Part shown: positions 1 through 11,374 of the stretch, piece by piece | How the letters are laid out: each line of letters opens with the position of its first letter | Numbering within the stretch: the first letter of the stretch is position 1 | Program-made: the position numbers and the translations under genes | The notes under the pieces: generated by a model | Database searches by the model: none | Told to the model about the DNA's origin: nothing | What the model saw: only the letters and a program-made list of their open reading frames with translations | Source of the DNA: Phragmites australis | Lineage: Eukaryota > Streptophyta > Magnoliopsida > Poales > Poaceae | Direction of reading: 5' to 3' | Assembly (NCBI RefSeq): GCF_958298935.1 | Contig: NC_084931.1 | Coordinates: 20,983,334 to 21,047,333, forward strand | Length of the DNA stretch: 64,000 nt

Positions 1-2539
1 AGTATAATGAGTACCCCTGAAAATTACTTGCATAAGAGAGAGCACTTTTGCTTTGTTAAAAATCACATCATTACGACTTAACCATATGGCCCAACATATA
101 GCAATTGCACCAACCAAAATATGATTCTTTATTTTTGGTTTCACCCCATGTAACCACATTCCCAACATATTAGAGATGCTAGTTGGAGGTGGAAAGCCAA
201 AAGCCATTTGAATCGCACGCCAAATAAATCTAGAAAATGACGCTCGAAAAAAGGTGTTGTATCGTTTCATTAGCATGACAAAAGCTACACCTAATACAAC
301 CATTCCATTGTATTTTTTCTAGATTATGTTTGGTTAAGATCACTCCAGTTTGCAAGTACCATAAAAAACTTTTATCTTTAGGGGGAGTTTGAGCATCCAT
401 ATGTAGTGGTTGTGTGGAATGACACCATTATTAATCAATGCTCGATACATGGATTGGACCGAAAATTGTCCATGCTGATGTAAGGACCATCTAAAGGTAT
501 CAGGTTGATCATTGAGTTGTATATCTGAGATTTTATCTACCAACTCATGCCAAGCTATTAACTTATCTCCCACAAGCACCCTTGGAAGGACACATTATAA
601 GAATCCGAGCTTAACACATCCGCTACAGATGCATCTTTCTTTCTAACAACGTTATATAAAGTGGGGTATTGTTCTTTAAGCTTTCTACCCCTGAGCCACA
701 CATCTTTCCAAAAATGAATTTGAATTCCATTTTAAATATTAAAGGAACCTAGATTCAAAAACTGATGTTTGATCTTCATTAGGCCAGACCAGAAATGTGA
801 ATCGCCAGGTTTCTTACGTACATGAGAAATCATTTTGGTTTTCAAATACTTGTTTCTAAGAAGATCTTGCCAAACCCCTTCCTCATTGATTAACTTGAAA
901 ATCCATTTACTAAGTAACCACTTGTTTTGCACATCAAGGTTTAAAACTCCCAGTCCCCCTTGATCCTTAGGTGTGCAAATAATGCTCCATTTAGTTAGTC
1001 TATATTTCTTCTTATGTTCGTCACTTTACCAATAAAAACTAGATCTATAATAGTCTAGTTTTTCTAAAATGCCCCTAGGCACTTCAAAGAAAGATAGCAT
1101 AAACATTGCTAGACTGCTAAGGACCGAATTGATAAGGACAAGCTTGCCTCCAACTGAAAGCATCTTGCTTTTCGAACAACTCAATTTTTTTCTAAAACCT
1201 CTCCTCCACTTCTCTCCAATCCCTGTTGCTTATCCTTTTGTGATGCATAGGAATTCCCAAATATCAAAAATGGTAGTGTCCCCTATCACATCCAAAACTC
1301 ATCGAGTAATCATCCTAAAAGTTCTTTGCTTCACCATAACAAAATAATTCACTTTTATAGAAATTACTTTTTAGGCTAGATAGTTGCCTAAATGCACACA
1401 ACAAGAACTTCGTATTCTTGGCTTGTTCAATGTCATGCTCCATGAAGAGAATTGTATCATTGTAATATTATAAAATTGAGAGACCATCATCTACTTAGAT
1501 GTGGAACTACCCCTGTTATTTGACCTTCCTCCTTTGCTCTACAAATTAAAATCGCCAACATATATGCTACAATATTAAAAAGGATTGGAGATAGTGGGTC
1601 TCCCTGTCTTAAACCTTTCTTAGTCTAAAAAATGTCCAACTTTATTATTCACTTTAACTGCTACACTCCCCCTGTGACTACTTGTTCAATCCATTTACAT
1701 CAACTAGGTGAGAACCCTTTCATTCTTAAAGTTTGTTGCAAAAACGGACATTTAACTTTATCATATGCTTTCTTGAAGTCAAGTTTTAGAATTACCCCTC
1801 TCATCTTCTTCCTATGTATCTCATGGTTTGTTTCATGGAGGATGGCAGCTCCCTCCATAATGTATCTCCTAGGTAAGGAAGCTGTTTGAGTAGGTCTTAT
1901 AATTTTTTTTGCTACCATAGTAATTCTATTTGTGAGGACCTTAGTAAAAACTTTGAAGCTAACATTCAAAAGACAGATGGGTCTATATTTTTGGATTTAT
2001 TTTGCTTCTTGACATTTGGGTAACAGAGTTATTATTCCAAAATTGAGGCTATATAATGACAACTCACCTCTATGAAACTCATCAAAAAGCAACATTAGGT
2101 CCCCTTTGATGACTTCCCAGAATGTTTGATAAAATTCTGCTGGAAAGCCATCAGGTTCCGGAGCGTTGTTGTGTTCTATTTGAAAGATTGCCTTTTTCAT
2201 GTTCTGTTATGAAAACACCTCTGTTAAAAGATCATTTTCTTCTCTGGACACTTGAGGGATATCATTCCGGAGAGACCTAATCATTGTAAATTGATTATTC
2301 TTTGGTGGATCAAAGAGACCTTTGTAGTATTTTGTGATGTACTTTTTAAGGTTTCCATCGCCCTCAATAATTCCCTCATCTTGTTCAAGTCTAAAAATAC
2401 GAGTCTTTCTATGTTTTCCATTTGCAACCAATTAAAAATATTTAGTGACACCTTCAAGCAACTTCATTGTTTTAGATCGTTGGAACCATTTAATTTCCTC
2501 CTCTCTTAACAACTTAGATAGTTTGTCCTTCAGGCAATG
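1..2539 (-). mobile_element. L1-type LINE, 3' half of ORF2 (degenerate RT and zf-RVT)
   Basis: Read on the minus strand, broken frames give LINE ORF2 pieces in order. They are a linker (EEEIKWFQRSK, about 2490), an RT entry region (NAPEPDGFPAEFYQ, about 2150), an RT core (LKLDFKKAYDKVK, about 1750), a thumb/connection region, and near 340-930 a zinc-binding zf-RVT region (FRWSLHQHGQFSVQSMYRAL). Stops and frameshifts lie between the pieces. The expected YADD catalytic box near 1450-1475 is eroded: the sequence before DTIL no longer encodes Y-A-D. The 3' end of the element lies beyond base 1. The 5' half continues at 10040 on the other side of a hAT insertion, so this is one element cut in two. 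It cannot encode a working enzyme. Confidence 0.85.
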
Positions 2540-2547
2540 CTTAAACT
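2540..2547. repeat. 8-bp target-site duplication, left copy (CTTAAACT)
   Basis: The sequence is identical to 10032-10039 and lies directly outside the CAGTGG terminus of the hAT element. Eight-base duplications are the hallmark of hAT transposition. Confidence 0.9.
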
Positions 2548-5460
2548 CAGTGGTAGACCCAGCTAAAAATTTTAGTTGGGACGAACTCGAGTGACAAGCT
2601 AAACCAAAAGTATGAGTACATTGCAAATGCATCGCATCCACGTATTGCAACCACACAAATTAGAGTGTAAAAGGTAAATGGATGACATAGAAGACGATTT
2701 AAGATGATACCTCCAAAATGAAGAATAATTTAAAATACGCCAAAAGATAAAGGATCGACTTGTCAATTTAACAATGATCAATTAGTTAGTGATAATGAAG
2801 TGATCATATGCATAAAAAATTGATGAATATTATGATAATATACATGCCACTAGTAAAACACTAAGCACGTCTAGATTGTCTAGGTTTTATTGGCAAGTCC
2901 ATTTTTCGGTCCTTCATGTCTTGAAACCTTCTTTTAATTTTATCACAATCAAGTTCTTTAAAAATCCCCTTTTCAATGTAGCACAATATGAAGTGATTAA
3001 GCCAATCATCGGACATCTTATTGCGTAAATCTGTCTTGATCAAGTGCATAGCTAAAAAGGCTCTTTCAACCGAAGCCGTAGCCACCGATAGGATCAATGG
3101 TAACTCAATGAGGCGATAGACCAAAGGAAAAGTAATATGCTTTTCAGTTTCAACCATCTTCGCTGCCAAACTTCCAAGATCCGGACAAGCACTGAAAATA
3201 ATCAATTTTTCTCACATGCATAATGAAGGTCTCAAGTTGATCCCTTATAAGAGAACGGTCAGCAATAGAGAAATATTCATCATAGATCTTTGTAAGTCGA
3301 GCAACCTTATCAACATCAAACTTGGAGAAGGAATTTCTTGGATCAAGATAAGAAAAGCAAATAAGCAACTCCGATGATACCTCATTGAAGCGATGATCCA
3401 TCTCTGTGATAATAGAACCAAGCACTGAAAACAAAATATCAACACGATAATGATGCTCTTGAGTGATTAAGTTCTCATCAAACATCGATCAACCCCATCT
3501 TAGTATTGCATCATCCATATTTGGTATTGGAATATATTTTGCAACACAAAATGATTTGACTTCTTCCAATAATGGCTCCCAACCTGCATTTCTCAAGGTG
3601 ATCAAATGTGCTTTCATATCTATAAGGAACCGTCCAAATAGTATTTTAATTAATCATTGAGTTGATCATTTACATAGTCAGAACCACAATGATTAATCAG
3701 AATACCATCCCGGTAGTCTCAGCATGTGTTTTATGCCCAAGATCGGAACACACGCCTTTCCAACATATTTCATCACAACAGAGCTTAATAAAGAGCGAGT
3801 AATAAAATTATATTACAAGTCTTTAGAGGATTATCATTTACAATGATTTACAACGCACGAACAATAGGAGGATAAAAGAACAGTCTCACCTCCTAGCCAC
3901 CTAGAGATACTACGTAGCAAAAAACAAAATTTATGAACAACAAAAGATGGGTGAAGCCATTTTCCCTGAGTCGCCACCCCAAAACCTCGTCACTCGAGTA
4001 GTTTGCACTACTCATGGCCGTCACCTACATCGGCGGGTGTGAAGTAACCAAACACTAGGTTCTCCTCACCTGTAGCACCTGTAAAAGCAGCGTGAGTACG
4101 AAGGTACTCGCAAGACTTAATTCATAATGGGTACATATAATAATTTGACTCCAAGGATTATGTATTTGGATGAGTTAGTAAGGAATCGGACACAAGGTTA
4201 AGTAGATTCATATGCAAAAACAATTTTTAACACAAAGTGTGAGCATCTACACTTAACCACATATACCCTTCTATTATGAAATCCCTAGCATAAACATATC
4301 TGTAATAGAACCATCTTATCTCATCAATAGCCATCACCAACCATGTCCCAACATACCATACTTTCATCCCACATCGGTACTCTATGACTGCTGCAAATGG
4401 ACAGAAGTATGCTCATGACCGAGAGCGTGACAATTTGAATTATTTTTACACCCTGCAGGGGGTATATCTTTACCCACACATCATGAGGACCATTTGGCTT
4501 GCATAACCACACAAGTCCACATAAGGGGATACTCATGACAACCTTTTTCAAGTAAGCTCTGACTGATTGGAACAAGCGCCTCTAGGTGCGGAGGTCAGCT
4601 AGAACTAGTCCTCAAGCAAACTAGATACCCCTTACAAGCCTATTATGCCGACAACACCAGAGATATTCAAGACAAAGGATCACAACTACACGAGATATTC
4701 GGCTCATCCTTCCCATATTAGATATGTGGTTAGTACGTAAAGTGCTAGAGCCAACTGCAACAACGGTCAGTGCTTAATCGACGGCATACGGGTTCCTCTC
4801 CCGACCTACCCCTAGCACCACCCATACCTCGCCTCATTCTCACAAGTCATACTTCCTAACATTATCATTATTTTGGTGAACAATAAATAAACCCTAAGCT
4901 TGCGAACAATGGTTGAACCACTACTCGACTTCTACCGATGACCTATGCATTGCTAAGTATGTCAAAGAAACTTTTAAATTAGACAAGAACATTGTTAACC
5001 TAGGTTATAAGGATACAGATTATCAACAATTCAATATAGAAGTAATGCATCAACATAGGTTCTACCCATATAACCCGACACTGAAACACTAACATCATAA
5101 CTTACATAAGTAGTAACTTATCAATTTAGACTCCACATGATCCAAATTACGAGGGAAAATATTCTTAGATGCTTGCCTTGCTGCTCTGATGCATGCCTGA
5201 CACTTCCTGTGCAACACTCACAAAACTCAAGTGCTTCGGTGTCGTCTTCGATCACTTTGATAGTTAGCGTGTCGCTCTCTAAATAAGCCAAGAATGCATC
5301 GAATAAGAAAATGATAGTGAAAATGCATGTTTATGATGCATGAACTGCAACTGGTATGAAAAGCGATGTATTTCAAAAGCATTTGCAAAAGATTAGCAAA
5401 ATAATGGGGTTAGAAAAGGTTTGAACCTCAAATGGGACAACTAAAGACTACAACGCACTA

Positions 5461-5665
5461 TGTAGCTGGCGGTCAGACCGGAAGAAGTGAAGGTCAGACC
5501 ATTGGGTTGCAGAGAGATTTGTGCTCTGGTGGTTAGACCAAACCTCTGGGTGGTCAGACCGGCCCTAGTGGGGGTATGACTTCTGACTACGGAGTTTGAT
5601 TGAGGTTTTGACCTACAGCCGGTGGTTAGACCGGCCTGAGCGGTAGTCAGACCGAGAGTCCCTAC
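5461..5665. repeat. Cluster of GGTCAGACC-type palindromic motifs (main cluster)
   Basis: At least six near-copies of an imperfect palindrome, GGTCAGACC(GG), including variants GGTTAGACC and AGTCAGACC, occur at about 30-bp spacing inside the solo LTR. A second smaller group lies at 6225-6335. The open frame seen through this stretch is a by-product of the repeat. Confidence 0.6.
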
Positions 5666-6168
5666 CTGCAGAACCTTGTCGAGGTCGCCGGTGAAGGCTC
5701 CGGTGATGCCTTCGACCATGAAAGGTACCAAAGGGTTCTAGGAGACTAGTGAAGTGCTCCTAGGGTGGTTTGAATAACATTCACCGAGCCAAACTTGAAA
5801 AGCTCCATGGATGGGATTTAGGCTAGGGTAGAGCTCGAGTCCAAATAGAATGGGGACTAATTAGAGCTCAGGAAAGACAGGAAAATGGTAGGAGATATCT
5901 CACCTTAGCGTAAGAAAGCTTTCTATTGAAGGGGATCACTCCGGGGAAGCTCCAATTTAGAGATCGGGCTCCAGGATGGCGTATGGGCTTGAGGTGAACG
6001 AACGCACGTAGAAACTCCTCCGGAGAAGAGGAGGAAGGGGATGAGCTTGGGGAAAGGCTTCGGGAAGTTCAGAGGAGTCTCTCCCGTCGATCTCCGGTCG
6101 TTGGGGCAATCCTCTCCCTTCTCTCCCTCAATTCGTGTGAAGAGAGTGAGTGAGAGTGAGAAGGGAGT

Positions 6169-6192
6169 GAGAGAGAGAGAGAGAGAGAGAGA
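6169..6192. repeat. (GA)12 microsatellite
   Basis: An uninterrupted GA dinucleotide run lies within the solo LTR. Confidence 0.9.
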
Positions 6193-6224
6193 CCGGTCGA
6201 TGGCTTAAGTGGAAAGCCACTACG

Positions 6225-6335
6225 CGCTGGCGATCAGACCACAGGCTCGAACGGTCAAACCTCCCTGGGACAGAGGCCAAAATGGCTCTACATGCCTATG
6301 GCGGTCAGACCAACGGTGGTGCGATTGGACCACCA
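6225..6335. repeat. Second group of GGTCAGACC-type motifs
   Basis: Four degenerate copies (GATCAGACC, GGTCAAACC, GGTCAGACC, GATTGGACC) lie in the same solo LTR as the cluster at 5461-5665. Confidence 0.5.
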
Positions 6336-7327
6336 GGGGAGGGTCTTTTACCAATTTCTTTCTAAGGGTCTAGGGTCTTCCTAACCCTCTCCAAACTATT
6401 TCTACTAAAAAATAAATGGTGGAAACGCGCATAGACTCAAGACATATATTTTTGAAATGTTTTTAAATACTTAAAACATGATTTTAAGACGCCATGATGA
6501 TTATACATACTTAATTACATAATTAACATCTTAGGATGTGACAATATCAATAAGTAATGACATAGCCTGGACAATATTCTGATCTTTTCTTTGCATCAAG
6601 AGAGATAAATCATGTGTAATGCAAAACACTTTCAACATCAACTTCATATTTAAAACAAAGAAAAAGCTCTCCATTTTGCGCACCAAACCACCTGCTTGAT
6701 CAGGATTGTGTTCATCCTCATGAATCATAGCCAATACCTTGACCACAAAATCCCACATTGACTCAATCTGAAGTAATGTTGTGAAATGAGAGCCTCATCT
6801 TGTATCTCTAGGTCTAGCCAAGTTTGTACATTGGTTCTTTCCCCTTCCTTTAAAAATCTCACCACTCTCCAACTTTGCCAAAATGGTTTCACGATGCGTT
6901 GCAAGTAATTTGTCCTTCCTCTTGTAAGATACACTAGTACTTGTCACAATCAAATTTACATAGTTGAAGAAATCATCAAAAGATGGGCAATAAGTTGCAA
7001 CATAAACTATGATCAACTGTAATTGGTGAGCAAAGCAATGAACATAGAAAGCATAAGGGTTCTCATCACGAATTTGCTTTTGCAAACAATTGAATTCACC
7101 TCTCATGTTTGAAGCTCCATCATATCCTTGCTATCGTAGTCTAGCAATAGGTAAACCATAGTCAACAAGAATTTCAGTCACAGCCTTCTTTAATGCATTT
7201 GATGTTGCATCTTGGACATGTTTGAGACCTAGAAACCTTTCCATAACTATTCATTTTTTGTTCACAAACCTACAGGACACATGACATAGTTAGTAGCATA
7301 ACCTCAAGTCATCAATGAATATTTCAA

Positions 7328-8167
7328 GAGTAAATTTCAGAGACTCACCACTACTTTGGCTAAATTATCACAGACCCACCATTACTTTGGCTATTATATC
7401 ACAAACCCACAATTTTTCCCTCTTTCGTCAGTTCTGCCGTTGAAATCTACTGTTCACCAGCACTGTTCATGGGTATGATAGTTTTCTATTTATTAAAAAA
7501 AATCAGTGGTCTGCTGTTTTTTCAAAAATTCTAAAACTTTTTGTATGTGTTCCATAATCTATGTGAAACCCATTTTAATTATATTCACCTAAAAAGCATG
7601 TGTATAATTTAAACTAAAATTCTTCAAAAAAAGGCTACTTTTATAAATTCTAACAATTGTTAGGGTCTCAAATAAAATCCTAAAAATCTGGAAAATTTCA
7701 CTAATATCCTTTTTATATGATGGAATAATTTCTAAAATTATTTTTAGACCAAGGTTATATGGCAAAAAAGTGGGTTCCTTTGCAATGCTTTATTTATTCC
7801 ATTATTTATAAATTGTTAAAAGTTATAAAAGTAGTCTTTTTTGGAGAATTTTAGTTTAAATTCTACACATGATTCTTAGGTGAACCTAATTAAAATATGT
7901 TGGACATGGATTATAGAACATGTACAAAAATTTCTAGGATTTTTGGAGAAACAGAAGACCACTGATTTTTAGAGAAACAGAAGACCACCGTGCCCATGAA
8001 CAGTATCAGTGAACAGTATATTTCAGCGGCAGAACTGACGGCAGAGGGAAAAATGGTGGGTTTGTGAGATAATAGCCAGAGTAATGGTGAGTTTGTGAAA
8101 TAGCCTCAAAATTAGGTGGGTTTGTGAGACAACAGCTAAATTAGTGGTGGGTTTCTAACATTTACTC
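7328..8167. mobile_element. Mutator-type long-hairpin MITE (840 bp)
   Basis: A perfect 9-bp duplication (ATATTTCAA at 7319-7327 and 8168-8176) flanks a segment starting GAGTAAATTT and ending ACATTTACTC. The two halves are inverted copies of each other almost throughout. For example, CACCACTACTTTGGCTAAAT near the left end pairs with ATTTAGCTGTTGTCTCAC-type sequence read from the right, and the inner TTAGAATTTATAAAAGTAG arms pair near 7630 and 7830. No coding sequence is visible. Nine-base duplications plus long inverted repeats fit a non-autonomous Mutator-like element. A transcript across it would fold into a roughly 400-bp hairpin. It sits in the probable intron of the hAT transposase. Confidence 0.88.
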
Positions 8168-9240
8168 ATATTTCAATATAATGCATAAATAAGTAACTAC
8201 TAACCTCACAAGCACAACCTTTGCTCACTACTGAGATACCACGGGATTCATCAATTAGAATAGAGAAAAGACTATCTCCAATCTTTTCCTTTATCACTTC
8301 AGTGATCTCTTTTGCACAACTTTGTGTAACATCCTTTTAAATCTTGTGAGAAGTCATGCGGGCATTTTTTGGACACAACTCATCAAATGCAACCTTGACA
8401 TCCTCATTCCTTTTTTTTACCAATCAACAATCATCTCTAAGAAACTGCCATTGTTTAAGGAAGAGACGGATTCATCGTGCCCATGGAATGCATGACCTTA
8501 CGAAATGAGGTAACTTGCAACATCTAAAGCAGCAGTCAAATGAACTTCATATAGCATTTCTGTATTTTGGGAATTGGAATCGATCATATGATAAATACTT
8601 GCCATTTGATTGTTAAAATCCTCGGCAAATAGCCTTGCTTTATTGTGGCAATTTGAAAGTCCACCAACATGACCGGGCAATCCTCTATATGCATGCTTAC
8701 AATCGTTATACCCTATCTTTGTAAAAACTATATGACCAAATTTTTCATGCTCGGCTTCATGCCTAAAAAGAAATTAATAGAAGCAAAATGTGGCATCCTT
8801 TGACATGCTATATTCCAACTAATCACAATCCTTATACCATTGTGGTCGAAAGACTCAAAAATAATTTCCAACGCACTTGCGAGGAAAATTGTGACCTATA
8901 GGTTGAGTTGGGCCCCTCAATAAATAAGCCCTCATAACTTCAGATTTAATGTTAGGATGAAATCTCTCAACTGGTATTCTAAGAGCTGGATCAGCAACAC
9001 AATAAACATGTAGGTCAAATTCCACAATTAGACTAATACCTTCATCTTCATTTTTGTTCTTGCTGTGGTTGTGGTTGTTCAGTGTTGACCCCAATCTGAA
9101 CTTGTTCTATATTAGCTTCCACATCTTCAATGCAAACATTATCTTGAACAACTTCTTCGTTATTGCAATCGGCAACATCGCAACTTTCGTGGTGCTTGGT
9201 TTGTTGGAGCTTGAGCCAAAACTCAAACTAGTAAAATAGT

Positions 9241-10031
9241 TCTTCAAATCTACATAATAAGTCATTGTTAAAATCTGCTAAAGTGCTAAATGCTAAAATT
9301 ATGGATCAAAAAATGAACAATTTGTAGTTTTGTACCGTTTGTTTTGGTCTTCTTCTTGCCAATCGCATTGCTGCTATTGCTCCTGGTGCTGGTGGGGTTG
9401 CTTCTGGTGGCACCTCGGCCTCGGCCGATGCCAACTCCCGTCGGAGCTGCAGCTGCCACTAAAGTTCAACCATGGCTGTGCCCTGCAGCGGTTGCAGCTG
9501 CAACGGGCGGAGCGCCTACCACGTAGTCTGCTCCCTTGGGCTCCTCTTTCTCTCCCTCTATCAAGCTCCTGCTGCTCCTTGCTAGGGGATTAGGGCCTGC
9601 CGCCGCACCAATTTGAGGCTCGCTACGCACCTCCGCCTGCTCGTCGTCTGGCGGTCGCCGCTGCTCGCTAGCACTAGGTTTTGCTTTGCCCGCACCACAC
9701 AATGTTCAGAGATGGGGAGGCCAGAGGGGATCAACGATTCAGTTGCTGATTAGGCTATCTCCAAGCCAGCAAGCCCAATTGTCCAAGACTCTAGCCCAAT
9801 TGTCCAAGACTCCAAGATAAAGCCGGCAAGCCCACAATGAATTGGCATCCTCCTATGATGTGTCTTCTTTGTCATTCTCACGAACAAAACAGAGATTTGA
9901 CGCTGCGTTTCTTCTGGCGATGGGATTCACATAAGCTCTCGCGGTCTTGCCGGAGGAGGGGCGGGGGTGCTGCTGGCCGTCGGTAGCTGGGGTGGCCACC
10001 CCACCATGCCTATAGGGTGGGTCTGCCACTG
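9241..10031 (-). other. 5' region of the hAT element with GC-rich tract and subterminal repeats
   Basis: Upstream of the recognisable transposase is a GC-rich stretch (9330-9720). On the minus strand it could encode an Ala/Pro-rich leader, but nothing in it is recognised. Two adjacent 20-21-bp direct repeats lie at 9772-9792 and 9793-9812 (core CCCAATTGTCCAAGACT). Two AAGCC(A/G)GCAAGCCC copies lie at 9763 and 9820. Repeats close to the terminus are where hAT transposases usually bind, so these may be former binding sites; that is inference. Confidence 0.5.
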
Positions 10032-10039
10032 CTTAAACT
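10032..10039. repeat. 8-bp target-site duplication, right copy (CTTAAACT)
   Basis: This is a perfect copy of 2540-2547, directly outside the right hAT terminus. Confidence 0.9.
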
Positions 10040-11160
10040 ATAATTCATGTGGTTGCAACAACGAATACTCAGCCTTCTTATCCAAATCATCAAGCTTTGC
10101 TAACAGATCTTGTTTTTCTTTTCTATATGTGCCAATTGAATTTTTGACCCACTCCTTAGGACTTGTCTACGTTAGTGTATATTAGATTGCCATTTTTCTA
10201 ATGGTGTATGTCCCCTAGTTTCTGTACACCATGCATCCTTTACCCGGTCAAAGAAATCCTCTCGTGTTAACTAACTAAGTTCAAATTTAAACAAGGGTGG
10301 ATTACCACTATGTGAGGCTTTCATGGTATTAAGGAGTAACGGTGTGTGATTTGAAATCTCTCTAGTTAAGGCATACACTATAGATAAGGGGAATTTTTGT
10401 TCCCATTCCATGCTCACTAAGATTCTATCCAATTTTTTAAATGTTGCTACTTCCAAAGAATTAGCTCATGTGTAAGTACGGCCAGATATTTCTAACTCTC
10501 TCAAATTCAAGCCATTGATAGTGACATTGAACAAGAAAGACCATCGATTATCATATTTGTCATTGTTTTGTTAGTTGGACTTCTAATAATATTGAAATAT
10601 CCTCCTAGCCAAATAGGTAATTTTTCCTTACTACAAGAATGAACCAATTTGGCCAAAAATCATTCTTTAAATTCCGGATGTGCTGCACCATAAACAGCAA
10701 CCAGAATGCATTGAAAACCATCATCTTTGTTTCTTAGATGGATTTTTACATAAAAATCCCCCTCCTAAAGACTATAAATATCAAAGACCTCTAGATTGAT
10801 GCCTAATAAGATACCACCAGACCCACCATGGGGTTTAGTCCAATGCCAAAAAAACTCCTTTTCCCCACAAAAAGTATTCATACATGTATTCGTGCATTTC
10901 TTTTTACTCATGTCTAGAATACCGATAAAGTCAAGCTATTGTTCTTTAGATGTATCAGAAAGAAATTGGTATTTGCCAAGTCACGATGACCTATGCTATT
11001 CAAAAAAAATCTCTTTCATCTAGAACGATGTTTAAGGTCATTGGAAGCACATCCACGATAGGCTTTTTTCTTTTTGAGTGAACTAGATTTTCTTTTTTGT
11101 GGAACTAAATCACAACTCTGTGAGATCTAAGCCCACATCCATAATCTCCTCTGTTAAGTC
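10040..11160 (-). mobile_element. L1-type LINE, 5' half of ORF2 (endonuclease domain, degenerate)
   Basis: The minus strand gives the tail of an apurinic endonuclease-like LINE domain in broken frames. There is a GILDMSKK start region near 10920, a WALD-like patch, NGLNLRELEISGRTYTWAN-type sequence at about 10470, then KLDRILVSMEWEQKFPLS and SNHTPLLLNT at 10330-10440. These are the diagnostic endonuclease end motifs of plant L1 ORF2. After it comes the linker (LTREDFFDRVKDAW, about 10240), which runs into the hAT insertion at 10039 and resumes at 2539. The 5' limit near 11160 is where the homology fades; no ORF1 is seen. Confidence 0.8.
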
Positions 11161-11374
11161 ACCACAAAGATGACCAAGAGTTAGACAAAAAAACTTGTAA
11201 CACAAGAGATCCAGATAAAAGCATTCCCAGAGCATTTATAGCATACACATAGGAGTAAGGTATTACACTCCGTGCGGCCCGAACCTGTCTAAATCCCTTG
11301 AGCATTTACTCCCACTAGTAGTCAATCATCTGTCCTGCCTACATCACATATACACGCATTTAATTTATGTACGA
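11161..11374 (-). mobile_element. Fragment of a Tat-type LTR
   Basis: The reverse complement of about 11165-11345 resembles 31030-31230 in the solo LTR at 30946: both have TTAGACAGGTTC(A/G)GGCCGCACGG, then TAATACC(C/T)TACTCCTA, then TTACAAG and TTTGTCTAACT. It lies in the opposite orientation to the pol fragment beginning at about 11375, so it is a separate remnant. No ends or duplications were found. Confidence 0.6.

Larger units (their letters stand above)
3621..6543 (-). mobile_element. Solo LTR of a Tekay-like Ty3/gypsy element
   Basis: It is flanked by a perfect 5-bp duplication (ATATC at 3616-3620 and 6544-6548), and the transposase reading frame resumes outside it. The first bases (TATAAGGAACCGTCC) align with the start of the LTR at 15765 (TGTGACGAACCGTCC). 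The next roughly 250 bases match that LTR with many substitutions. The right edge ends ATGTGACA, like CCGTGACA at 19417. On the minus strand it therefore begins TGTCACATCC. No internal region or second LTR is present, as expected after recombination between two LTRs. Length is 2923 bp. Confidence 0.9.
2861..9240 (-). pseudogene. Disrupted hAT transposase (TTF zinc finger, DUF4371, hAT dimerisation domain)
   Basis: The minus strand, from high to low coordinates, shows the family order. A TTF-type zinc-finger region lies at about 8700-9030 (ADPALRIPVERFHPNIKSEV, then a W/Y-rich stretch and HVGGLSNCHNKARLF at about 8650). The DUF4371/RNase-H-like catalytic region comes next (about 8200-8640, then 6800-7240 with FYVHCFAHQLQLIIVYVA). 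After the solo LTR, at 2861-3620, follow LDPRNSFSKFDVDKVARL and the dimerisation domain (ATASVERAFLAMHLIKTDLR). A splice-like donor (GTGAG|GTTAGT, about 8205) and acceptor (CTGTAG, about 7272) flank the MITE, so that insertion probably sits in an intron. Several stops and the solo LTR insertion in coding sequence make this a pseudogene. The true N terminus is uncertain. Confidence 0.85.
2548..10031 (-). mobile_element. Complete hAT-superfamily DNA transposon (TTF-type transposase)
   Basis: The ends are short inverted repeats: CAGTGGTAGACCCAG at 2548 and, read inward from 10031, CAGTGGCAGACCCAC. They are flanked by a perfect 8-bp duplication (CTTAAACT). The element lies inside LINE ORF2, whose reading resumes on either side. 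It carries a transposase with a C-terminal hAT dimerisation domain on the minus strand. Subtracting the nested solo LTR (3621-6543), the nested MITE (7328-8167) and their duplications leaves about 3.7 kb, a usual size for an autonomous hAT element. Proteins of this family are often annotated in plant genomes as host 'TTF-type zinc finger' or 'zinc finger MYM-type 1-like' genes; here the transposon ends are visible. The transposase is now broken, so the copy is not autonomous. Confidence 0.93.
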
